A stretch of 10,093 bases of DNA, taken from positions 1 to 10,093 of the forward strand of contig QFOI01000098.1 in assembly GCA_003241175.1 (NCBI GenBank). The letters run 5' to 3'. The notes beneath the pieces were generated by a model, which made no database searches, was not told where the DNA came from, and saw only the letters and a list, made by a program, of their open reading frames with translations. The translations under genes and the position numbers were made by a program. Within the stretch, counting starts at the first letter, position 1. Each line of letters begins with the position of its first letter. Shown here piece by piece: positions 1-7,600 of the stretch. This DNA comes from Pseudopedobacter saltans (GTDB lineage: Bacteria; Bacteroidota; Bacteroidia; Chitinophagales; Chitinophagaceae).

Positions 1-1118
1 TGATGACAGCTTATGGAAATATTTCCGATGGGGTTCAAGCGATGAAAAATGGAGCGTATGATTATTTAACTAAAGGTGATGACAATGAAAAAATCCTTCC
101 CCTAGTGCATAGTGCGATGTCTGAGATTGAGCTTAGGCAAAAAATGGAAAGTATTTCCAATAAGACTAAGAAGAAAATTTCTTTGGGTAATGTAACAGGT
201 AATTCTCCCGCGATTAAACAAGCCATTGAAATTGGAAATAAGGTAGCTAAGACGGATATTTCGGTGTTATTAACTGGCGAAACAGGCACAGGTAAAGAAG
301 TATTTGCAAATGCTATTCATAGTGATAGTAAGCGAAATGAGCACAATTTTGTCGCCTTAAACTGTAGTACGTTTAGTCGCGAAATTATGGAAAGTGAACT
401 GTTTGGACATGTTGCTGGAGCATTCACAGGTGCAATTAAAGAAAAAAAAGGTTTGGTGGGAGAGGCGGATGGAGGAACATTATTTTTGGATGAAATAGGT
501 GAATTGCCATTAGAATTACAATCCAAATTATTGCGCTTATTAGAATCCAAAGAATATTTAAAAGTTGGTGATACGAAAGTTGCTCATTCTGATTTTCGAT
601 TAATTGCAGCCACCAATCGAGATTTGAAATCAGAGATAGAGAAAGGTTCATTTAGACAAGATTTGTTTTTCAGACTGAATATAGTTGATATTCATTTACC
701 TGCTCTGCGCGAACGAAAAGAGGATATTGAAGCCTTAACAAAGGTGTTAATAGTGCAGTTAGCACCTCTTTATGACAAAATAAATTGTACTTTTTCTGAT
801 ACTTATTTGGAAAAATTGAAACAATGGTATTGGCCTGGAAATATAAGAGAATTGCGCAATGTACTGGAACGTAGTATCGTTTTGTCCAATAGCAATGAAC
901 TCACGGAGGAAACGTTACCACTAGAAATGATTTCCAATAGTCTCAATAGTAATGCAAATGGAACAAAGCTGCTTTCTGCATTTTCCTTATCCAGCGCGGA
1001 AAAACTACATATTCAAAAAGTACTCAACTATACAAAAGGAAATAAGGCAGAAGCCGCCAGATTATTAGAGATTGGCGCTGCTACGCTCTATCGAAAGATT
1101 GAAGAGTATGGATTGTAA
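1..1118 (+). CDS. Sigma-54-dependent response regulator (NtrC-type), 5' end outside window
   Basis: This encodes a bacterial enhancer-binding protein: it is expected to couple phosphorylation of a receiver domain to ATP-driven opening of sigma-54 RNA polymerase promoters. The frame is open to the window edge. The first in-frame Met (position 3) lies inside the receiver domain (MTAYGN, then AYDYLTK), so it is not the true start, and the phosphoacceptor Asp lies upstream. Numbering from that Met, the AAA+ domain shows Walker A GETGTGKE (92-99), the sigma-54-contacting GAFTGA loop (139-144), Walker B GGTLFLDE (157-164), sensor I AATNRD (202-207), the arginine-finger region FRQDLFFRLN (217-226) and sensor II WPGNIREL (277-284). 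A Fis-type helix-turn-helix closes the protein (about 334-370). All ATPase motifs are intact, so it should be active. Lys24 is followed by Gly instead of the usual Pro. Its targets are unknown, and I saw no convincing -24/-12 site in the window. The cognate kinase may lie upstream. Confidence 0.96.
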   Translation, partial: MTAYGNISDGVQAMKNGAYDYLTKGDDNEKILPLVHSAMSEIELRQKMESISNKTKKKISLGNVTGNSPAIKQAIEIGNKVAKTDISVLLTGETGTGKEVFANAIHSDSKRNEHNFVALNCSTFSREIMESELFGHVAGAFTGAIKEKKGLVGEADGGTLFLDEIGELPLELQSKLLRLLESKEYLKVGDTKVAHSDFRLIAATNRDLKSEIEKGSFRQDLFFRLNIVDIHLPALRERKEDIEALTKVLIVQLAPLYDKINCTFSDTYLEKLKQWYWPGNIRELRNVLERSIVLSNSNELTEETLPLEMISNSLNSNANGTKLLSAFSLSSAEKLHIQKVLNYTKGNKAEAARLLEIGAATLYRKIEEYGL

Positions 1119-1178
1119 TTTTTTTTGGCATTTTCCATCTTTCCGCTCTTTTTTGCGGGACAAATAATAAAGTGGTAT

Positions 1179-1225
1179 CAATTGTTCTTGGGCCATGCTT
1201 ACCAAGTTTAAAAAGTGAACAATTG
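1179..1225. repeat. Inverted repeat with 9-bp arms
   Basis: CAATTGTTC at 1179-1187 is exactly repeated in reverse complement as GAACAATTG at 1217-1225. Inside it, CTTGG (1187-1191) can pair with CCAAG (1202-1206), sharing base 1187 with the outer arm. The outer arms could be an operator-like dyad or the base of an RNA structure. It lies about 60 bp after the regulator stop codon. No T-run follows, so it does not look like an intrinsic terminator. Confidence 0.55.
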
Positions 1226-1277
1226 TGCTAAAGAATTTATGAGAATGGAGCACTCGTCTCCATGCATGTTGTAAAAG

Positions 1278-1310
1278 TAGGTCCCCTTTTAGGTCCCCGA
1301 ATAGGTCCCC
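1278..1310. repeat. Three direct repeats of TAGGTCCCC in 12-nt phase
   Basis: TAGGTCCCC occurs at 1278-1286, 1290-1298 and 1302-1310, each starting exactly 12 nt after the previous one. The 3-nt linkers are TTT and GAA. Short, closely phased direct repeats are typical of binding sites for a multimeric DNA-binding protein or for the arm sites of a tyrosine recombinase. The array lies about 105 bp beyond the 3' end of tRNA-Lys. The repeat is visible directly; its role is inference. Confidence 0.75.
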
Positions 1311-1383
1311 TTTTTGTTTTAATTCGATTTTATAAAATTTTATCGCTTTTCTTGTAAAATCTTGATTTCCAATTGATTTATAT

Positions 1384-1410
1384 AAAAAAACACGCTAATA
1401 TTTAGCGTGT
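1384..1410 (-). terminator. Intrinsic terminator of tRNA-Lys
   Basis: On the minus strand, a 9-bp stem (1402-1410 with 1390-1398) and a 3-nt loop are followed by a run of T. It starts a few bases after the tRNA 3' end, so it should end the tRNA-Lys transcript. Confidence 0.9.
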
Positions 1411-1414
1411 GTTG

Positions 1415-1487
1415 TGATCCCGCTGGGACTTGAACCCAGGGCCCATACATTAAAAGTGTATTGCTCTACCAACTGAGCTACGGAATC
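1415..1487 (-). tRNA. tRNA-Lys (anticodon UUU)
   Basis: A 73-nt cloverleaf reads on the minus strand. The acceptor stem GATTCCG/CGGGATC has one T-G wobble and discriminator A. The D arm is GCTC-AGTTGGTA-GAGC. The anticodon stem ATACA/TGTAT encloses the loop CTTTTAA, giving anticodon TTT. The variable loop is GGGCC, and the T arm is CTGGG-TTCAAGT-CCCAG. The 3' CCA is not encoded (the next bases are CAA) and must be added by tRNA nucleotidyltransferase. The gene stands alone between its own promoter and terminator, so it is a single-gene transcription unit, divergent from the peptidase operon. Confidence 0.98.
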
Positions 1488-1508
1488 TTTCCCTTTTGTT
1501 TGAGGAGT

Positions 1509-1540
1509 GCAAATGTAGGAGATAACATTTTAATAAACAA
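1509..1540 (-). promoter_or_regulatory. Promoter of tRNA-Lys (Bacteroidota -33/-7 type)
   Basis: On the minus strand, TTG (1540-1538), a 20-nt spacer and TACATTTGC (1517-1509) match the Bacteroidota vegetative consensus TTG-N(about 17-23)-TAnnTTTG. The -7 element is perfect. A start site about 7 nt downstream would leave a leader of roughly 15 nt before the mature tRNA 5' end. Confidence 0.82.
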
Positions 1541-1594
1541 GTAATTACACAAAAAACTTTATTTTTCTTATCCAAGTATTGCCAATCAGCATTG

Positions 1595-1602
1595 TATATT
1601 TG
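1595..1602 (+). promoter_or_regulatory. -7 element of the M16 peptidase operon
   Basis: TATATTTG is a perfect TAnnTTTG match ending 17 bp before the ATG at 1620, implying a leader of only about 10-12 nt. The nearest TTG (1579-1581) leaves a 13-nt spacer, too short for a standard -33 element, so the upstream half is weak or degenerate. It faces away from the tRNA-Lys promoter about 55 bp to the left, so the two promoters are back to back. Confidence 0.6.
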
Positions 1603-1619
1603 CTTAACAACATATTTAG

Positions 1620-2876
1620 ATGATACAGTTTAACAGATTTATATTGGACAATGGACTGCGTGTAATCGTTCATGAAGATGACACTTCGCCTATGTCCGTA
1701 GTCAACATTATGTACAATGTAGGTGCACGAAATGAAGACGAAGAACACACAGGATTTGCACATTTGTTCGAACATTTGATGTTTGGTGGCAGTACCAATA
1801 TCCCGGATTTTGATGAACCCCTACAGCGTGTGGGAGGGGAAAATAATGCCTATACAACCAATGATCTTACCAACTATTATGAACAACTTCCTTCGGCCAA
1901 TTTAGAAACGGCATTGTGGTTAGAAAGTGACAGGATGTTAAGTTTGGACTTCAATCAAAAAAGTCTTGATGTACAAAGAAAAGTGGTTTCTGAGGAATTT
2001 AAAGAACACTATATCAACAAGCCTTATGGTGACCTTGCTAAAATCGTCAGAGAGCAATCTTACGAAAAGCATCCTTATAGATGGATGACTATCGGTAAAG
2101 AACTGGCACATATTGAGAATGCCACACTAGAGGATGTAAAATCTTTCTTTTACGAATATTATCGTCCAGACAATGCTATATTGGTTGTTGCTGGTAACGT
2201 CAAAACAGAAGATGTTAGACAACTGGTAGAAAAATGGTTTGGCGATATACCAAGAGGTACTGTAAGCCATCACTCTCTGCCAATGGAACCACAACAATCC
2301 GCAGCCAAAAGAATCAGTGTAGAAAAGGACGTTCCAGTGGATGTATTGGTAAAAAGTTGGCATATGGTTTCGCGTTTGGATCCTGACTATTACGCAACAG
2401 ATCTATTGACCGATATTTTGGGAGGTGGGGCATCGTCTCGGCTGTACCAAAAACTAGTAAAAGAAAATCAGTTTTTTAGTAGTATTGACTGTTCGCATAC
2501 AGGAAGTGTGGACGCTGGACTTGTCAGTGTTCAAGGTAAACTAGTTAAAGGAATCTCCATCGATGTTGCAGAGGCAGCTGTAGATAAGGAGATCAAAAAA
2601 ATTGCTGCTGAAAAAATTGCAGAAAAAGAATTAGAAAAAGTCAAGAACAAAACAGAGAGCATGATGGCATTTGAAGATTTAGGTCTGATGAGCCGAGCCT
2701 CCAATCTTGCATTTTACGAACTTTTAGGCAATGTCAATCTTATCAATACGGAATTAGACCTTTATCAGAATGTAACCACCGATGACATCTTAAGAGTTGC
2801 CTCTACCCTATTTAGGGAATCCAACAGCAATACGGTCCATTACTTATCTAAACAAAATCAGCAAAATGCCCAATAG
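1620..2876 (+). CDS. M16 family zinc metallopeptidase, catalytic subunit
   Basis: This 418-residue protein is an insulinase/pitrilysin-family peptidase of the short (M16B) kind. The inverted zinc motif HLFEH is at residues 48-52, with the third ligand expected in VVSEE (E125 or E126), 73-74 residues later, within the family range. The second half carries the M16 C-terminal domain, with FYEYYRPDNAILVVAGN (177-193) and LGGGASSRLY (267-276). At the substrate-binding Arg/Tyr pair, the aligned positions are Val280 and Ser287, so that feature is missing here. There is no signal peptide, so it is probably cytoplasmic. The ATG at 1620 is chosen because the fold begins at once and a -7 box lies just upstream. 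It overlaps the next gene by 11 bp, which suggests coupled translation and a heterodimer with that product. Substrates are unknown; peptide turnover is the general family role. Confidence 0.95.
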   Translation: MIQFNRFILDNGLRVIVHEDDTSPMSVVNIMYNVGARNEDEEHTGFAHLFEHLMFGGSTNIPDFDEPLQRVGGENNAYTTNDLTNYYEQLPSANLETALWLESDRMLSLDFNQKSLDVQRKVVSEEFKEHYINKPYGDLAKIVREQSYEKHPYRWMTIGKELAHIENATLEDVKSFFYEYYRPDNAILVVAGNVKTEDVRQLVEKWFGDIPRGTVSHHSLPMEPQQSAAKRISVEKDVPVDVLVKSWHMVSRLDPDYYATDLLTDILGGGASSRLYQKLVKENQFFSSIDCSHTGSVDAGLVSVQGKLVKGISIDVAEAAVDKEIKKIAAEKIAEKELEKVKNKTESMMAFEDLGLMSRASNLAFYELLGNVNLINTELDLYQNVTTDDILRVASTLFRESNSNTVHYLSKQNQQNAQ

Positions 2877-4155
2877 AACAATAGCTCCTAACTATTTTGA
2901 CCCAATCGAATTTGACTTAAAACTCAAGCCATATCAATATTTCACGTTGGACAATAAGGCTCCAGTCTATTCCGTGCATACAGAAACGGGCGATGTTGCC
3001 ATGGTAGAGTTTGTATTTTACGCAGGGAATTGGTTCGAAAAACAAAACATGTTAGCAGCCACAACCAATTTTTTGATAAAAAACGGGACAAAAAACAAGT
3101 CAGCATTTGACATTAACGAGTTTTTCGAATTTGAAGGTGCATACCTCTCTAGAGCGTGTTACAATGAAACGGCAACCATTACTTTACATTGTCTTAGCAA
3201 ACATTTACCTATACTTCTGCCAATAGTTGCCGAGTTGCTAACGGAAAGTAATTTCCCTACTAACGAAATATCTATTTACAAACAAAATAGAAAACAACAA
3301 TTAAGCGTCAATCTTTTAAAATGTGATTTTGTTGCCGACCGTTTAATAGACGAATATCTTTATGGATCCGAGCATCCGTATGGAAAATATAGTCGTGAAG
3401 AAGATATTGACAATATTCAGCAAGAAGATTTGCAACAATACTTTAATCAGTATTACACGCATGGAGACTGTATGTTGTTTGCTGCGGGCAATCTCCCTTC
3501 CAATATCCAGGAATTGCTTAACAAAAGCTTTGGACAGTTACCTTTTCAGATCAAAGAAAAAAATCATTTGGAGGGGATAACATACACTAGATTCTTGGCC
3601 GAAGAAAAAACACAATCAATACTAAACGACCCCAACGGCGTACAAGGTGCTGTTCGTATTGCACGTCCATTCCCCGACAAGCATCATCCCGATTTCCAGA
3701 AAGTACAGGTACTCAATACTATTTTTGGAGGATATTTCGGATCACGCTTGATGAGCAATATAAGGGAAGAAAAGGGTTACACTTATGGCATCAGTAGCTA
3801 TATCCAAAATCACATGCACGATTCTGCATGGATGATTAGTACGGAAGCTAAAAGAGAAGCCTGTCCCATGGTTATTGAAGAGATCTGGAAAGAAGCTTCT
3901 ATTTTACAAGAAGAACTCATTGACGATGAAGAACTAGAACTGGTCAAGAACTATATGATAGGATCCATTCTTTCTAGTTTGGATGGTGCGTTTTCGATTA
4001 TAGGAAGATGGAAGGGATATATCATGAATGGATTTACCGGCAATAAATTTTATGAAAACATTGAAGTCATTAAGTCTATACAGGCGGACGAACTTCAAGC
4101 GATGGCTCAAAAATATTTGAGAAAAGAAGATTTCTATCAATTAACGGTCATATAA
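2866..4155 (+). CDS. M16 family protein, non-catalytic partner subunit
   Basis: This 429-residue protein has the two-domain M16 fold, but its zinc site is gone. Where the neighbour has HLFEH, this one reads ATTNF (65-69), and the region of the third ligand (IYKQNRKQQ, 137-145) lacks the paired glutamates. It keeps FGGYFGSRLMSNIREEKGYTY (287-307), including the Arg300/Tyr307 pair spaced by seven residues that binds substrate in M16 enzymes. Known heterodimeric M16B peptidases divide the site this way, so I infer a complex with the upstream product. The start at 2866 is preferred over an in-frame ATG at 2797, which would add 23 unconvincing residues and an 80-bp overlap. With 2866 the genes overlap by 11 bp. 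No signal peptide is visible, so the location is probably cytoplasmic. Confidence 0.93.
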   Translation: MPNRTIAPNYFDPIEFDLKLKPYQYFTLDNKAPVYSVHTETGDVAMVEFVFYAGNWFEKQNMLAATTNFLIKNGTKNKSAFDINEFFEFEGAYLSRACYNETATITLHCLSKHLPILLPIVAELLTESNFPTNEISIYKQNRKQQLSVNLLKCDFVADRLIDEYLYGSEHPYGKYSREEDIDNIQQEDLQQYFNQYYTHGDCMLFAAGNLPSNIQELLNKSFGQLPFQIKEKNHLEGITYTRFLAEEKTQSILNDPNGVQGAVRIARPFPDKHHPDFQKVQVLNTIFGGYFGSRLMSNIREEKGYTYGISSYIQNHMHDSAWMISTEAKREACPMVIEEIWKEASILQEELIDDEELELVKNYMIGSILSSLDGAFSIIGRWKGYIMNGFTGNKFYENIEVIKSIQADELQAMAQKYLRKEDFYQLTVI

Positions 4156-4179
4156 TTTTTCACTATAAAAAACAGCATT

Positions 4180-4536
4180 ATGCTTCTAAGATTTATTGGA
4201 AAAATACTCATCACCGCATTTGCAGCCATAGTTGCATCTTACTTCATCCCAGGAGTACATGTCAATGGAGGAATGACGCCAATCATATTGGCAATTGTCC
4301 TCGCACTACTCAATGGTTTCGTCAAGCCAATACTTGTCTTCCTAACTATCCCTATTAGTATTTTGACATTAGGATTATTTCTTATAGTCATCAACATCAT
4401 CATTATCATGTTGGCGGCAGAGATAGTCAAAGGATTTCATGTAGATGGTTGGTTAAGTGCATTATTTTTCAGCATTGCCATGTCGGTAGTTACTTATTTA
4501 CTGGAATTAATTTTGGGCACTAGAAAAAAAGATTAG
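4180..4536 (+). CDS. PF04020-type four-helix membrane protein (YvlD / phage holin superfamily IV)
   Basis: This 118-residue integral membrane protein has four hydrophobic segments at roughly 5-23, 33-53, 55-80 and 91-112. It carries the family's recognisable stretches LALLNGFVKPIL (41-52), IPISILTLGLF (57-67) and FHVDGW (86-91), and ends in a positive tail, RKKD. The family is annotated both as a membrane protein of unknown function and as a mycobacterial-type four-TMS phage holin. Nothing phage-like surrounds it here, so lysis is not supported. It begins 24 bp after the M16 pair on the same strand and precedes a strong terminator, so it is likely the last gene of that operon. Whether it helps the peptidases is unknown. 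Length is normal for the family. Confidence 0.9.
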   Translation: MLLRFIGKILITAFAAIVASYFIPGVHVNGGMTPIILAIVLALLNGFVKPILVFLTIPISILTLGLFLIVINIIIIMLAAEIVKGFHVDGWLSALFFSIAMSVVTYLLELILGTRKKD

Positions 4537-4559
4537 TTTTTCTTTTTAGTTATTGACAA

Positions 4560-4597
4560 ATAAGCCGCTTACTTTGTAAGCGGCTTATCATTTTTTG
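4560..4597 (+). terminator. Strong intrinsic terminator of the M16/PF04020 operon
   Basis: A perfect 13-bp stem (4560-4572 with 4576-4588) and a TTT loop are followed on the plus strand by CA and six T. It lies 24 bp after the stop of the membrane-protein gene. On the minus strand the T-run is short (TTTG), so the hairpin may only partly serve the convergent receptor gene ending at 4616. Confidence 0.92.
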
Positions 4598-4615
4598 CAC
4601 GTTATAAGTTATTGA

Positions 4616-7600
4616 CTAAAAAGATAGTTTTGCACCTATCACAGCATTCCAACGTGAAGTAAAGTCATTTACGGTATATGGCCTATAGACACCTTTCACC
4701 TGTGAGAAGTTGCCTTGATTAAATTGGAAAGCAGGATTATATTTTGTTGGAGTTGTTGTCGCGACACCATTTACCGTCTGCGAACCAGAAGTTACTACAC
4801 TGAACAAGTTAGACTGTAAGGTATAGAAACCATCAGGACCACTTCCGCTACCATAAGACCATCCAGAATTTTTATTGATCATATTGCCAACGTTTAATAC
4901 GCTAAAGAATACTTCCAACTTATTGGTACCCATCATAAAGTTTTGAGATATTTTCACATCGAAATGGTTTTCCCATGGAAGAGACGCTCCATTTCTTTTT
5001 GCGACCTTACCTTGGTTATCTTTCAAGTAAGGATTGTTCAACATGAAAGATTGGAAGTCAGACCATTGTTGAGCCGCTGTTCTTTTGTAAGAAGAGGTAT
5101 TAATATCTACAAAATTTGCTTGGCTGATTCCCATCGGAATATAGGCCAATGCAACAGCACCCGAAGTGCTATTTATTGTATAATCACCAAGAATATTGTT
5201 TCCATACGTATAAGAGAATCTTTGTCCGGATTGTCCAGAATAAGTCAAGGAAATGGTCGTAGATAAATGGTCATTTGCATATCTAAACTCTTTGGAGATG
5301 AACCCAATGATTCTGGATCCCATGTTGAAGTTGGATGTAGATACATCTGGATTGTTCAATCCGTAAGTATTAATTGGAGATCTCCAGTTAGATTGAGCAA
5401 CAGAAGAAGTTAAATCGTTTAAGGATGTTGAATGCCCAAAAGTATATGCCAATGACCCACTCCATCCTTGAGAGTAAGGTTTCTGAATCTGGAAAGTAAA
5501 ATTATATCCGTATCCTGCACTTGTATTGGTAAGGTATAATACGTTTCCATATGCAGTGTTGCTATACTTAGTCCAAATAGGTCTTGAAGTAGGTCCTATA
5601 TTGACCGAGCTATCACCATTCTGACTTATGTTGATATTTTGGTAATTAGCATTATTCAAAGTTTTTGTGAACACACCCTCTACCGTACCGATCAATCCCC
5701 AGAAACCTAGCTTCTGGTCAAGTGCTAAATTAGCGCGGAAAACTTGTGGGAATTTGAATTTTTTATCTATTACGTTGATCACTGTACCAGAAGCAGTTGA
5801 TGCCGACGGTACAAATGCGCCTAAATTTGGCGAATTTTGGTCATTTGTAAATGTAATATTATTACTTGTAATTCCAGTTCCTGTGTATGTAATGTTCTGA
5901 CTTTGAACACCTGTGTTGGATATCTGGTTAGACACCCAAACAAAAGGAACATTACCAGTAAATAAACCTGCACCCCCTCTTAACTGCATACTTGCATCAC
6001 CCTTTACATCCCAATTAAATCCAACACGAGGAGAGTACATTATGCGAGTTTTGGGCATCTGGTTGGTTGTGTATCCAGGAAACGTAGATGCAAATGCCTC
6101 GTTAGCAGATGGTTTGTTGAAAAAAGAAGGCAAATCAAAACGTATCCCGTAAGTCAAACGGAATTTATCTGTAATAGCCCAAGCATCTTGTGCATATAAA
6201 CTAAACTGTCCTGCTTTAAGAGTTGCAGGAGCCTTATCTCCTGGTGTAGAGCTTGTTGAAAATCCGATTTGATAAGTTGTCAAACCCGTATTATTCAAAA
6301 AATTATTGATGTTGGCAGAACTTGTTGTGCTACTTGCGCCATAAGTATAAGCTCCATAATAGCCCTGTAAGAAAAAGTTCACACTTTTATACAGCGTATT
6401 GTTCGTTCCGAAAGTAAAAGTGTGGTTTCCTTTATATAAGTTGAAATTATCTGTCAAAGTCCATACATCCTGATTAAGACCATTTACAGCAGAGCTATAA
6501 TCTGATCCTATGTTGTAAAGAATCGTCGCACTATCTTTAGGATTAAAATTATAGATAGCTACATTTGGGAAGCGACTAGTAGATCTGGCATCCCTAACAG
6601 AAGTATAAGTAATCCTAAGCAAATTAGAGGCATTAGAAGATATTTGAGAGTTCAATTCAGCTACAAAAGAATTATTCTTATCTGTAAATCCATAGCCAGA
6701 ATTAGCGAATATCGCAGTTGTTGCAGATCTAGACAAGATAGTATTAGAACCGTCAACATGGTTAAAACGAACCATCAACTTATTCTTGTCATCGATATTC
6801 CAATCGATACGAGCAAAGACTGAAGTAGATTTGTTGATATTGTTGATTGAGCCATAAGAACCTGGATCATAATTATACTTGGAGATCAACTGTTGTCTGA
6901 TATACTCCAATGTATCAGGATTGACTTTAGAACCAGATCCCGAATTAGTCGGATCGAATGCTAGTGGGGTTGACCTATTGTACTTTTCAAAGTTCGCAAA
7001 GAAAAACAATTTGTTTTGAATGATCGGTCCACCTAAACTAGCACCATATCTATAATTTTTAAACTCACCATAGTCTTTTCTCGTAATTGTAGAGTTATAT
7101 CCCGCACTCTTACCTACGAAATTTTGGTTTTGGTACTGACCGTATACATTACCATGAAATTTGTTTGTACCACTTTTAGTAATCGCGTTGATGCCACCAC
7201 CAGTAAAACCACCTTGAGCAACATCATAAGGAGACATTACAACCTGTAGTTCCTGGATAGCTTCCATTGATATTGGATTGACATTAGCCTGTCCTCCGTT
7301 TGTACCTGTAGAACCAAGACCGAACACATCACTTGCGTTAGCACCATCAATAGTAAATTGATTGTATCTATTGTTTTGTCCACCGAATGAGATACCAGTT
7401 GAACTTCCATCATTACCACTGTTACCAACTTTCACCTGAGGCATGAAACGAACAAAATCTTGCACACTGTTGTTGATAGTAGGTAATGTCTGAAGTTGCC
7501 GAGAAGATATTGTAACAGCAGTGCCACTATGTAAAGAACTAATGATAGAATTTCTACTCGAAGCAACGACAACATTATCTAGTGATTTAGACTGTTCTAC

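Larger units (their letters stand above)
1119..1414. other. Intergenic stretch with repeats, no gene seen
   Basis: About 300 bases separate the regulator from the 3' end of tRNA-Lys. I see no credible coding sequence. The stretch holds a 9-bp inverted repeat (1179-1225), a small hairpin with arms ATGGAG and CTCCAT (1245-1250 and 1258-1263), three phased copies of TAGGTCCCC (1278-1310) and the tRNA terminator (1384-1410). No strong intrinsic terminator follows the regulator gene; the short CCGC/GCGG pairing at 1143-1158 is weak. The repeat content on the 3' side of a tRNA gene would suit an old integration site, but no integrase gene is visible. Confidence 0.6.

Noticed and set aside
1065..1253. 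Minus-strand 62-codon open frame overlapping the end of the sigma-54 regulator
   Set aside because: It overlaps a well-supported gene, has no recognisable domain or promoter, and its Lys-rich run comes from T-rich DNA.
1278..1310. CRISPR array
   Set aside because: The repeats are only 9 bp with 3-nt linkers, far too short for repeat-spacer units, and no cas gene is present.
2103..2125. TGGCAC sequence as a possible sigma-54 promoter
   Set aside because: It lies within the M16 coding region and lacks a properly spaced -12 GC element.
2797..2865. Earlier in-frame start for the second M16 gene
   Set aside because: The extra 23 residues do not look like M16 sequence and lie deep within the upstream gene; the 2866 start gives a compact 11-bp overlap.
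4180..4536. Prophage remnant suggested by the phage-holin family name
   Set aside because: No endolysin, integrase or structural phage gene is present, and the PF04020 family is widespread on ordinary chromosomes.
4943..6152. Several plus-strand open frames (107, 77 and 79 codons) within the receptor gene
   Set aside because: They lie antisense to a continuous, domain-rich 1102-residue gene and show no domain features of their own.
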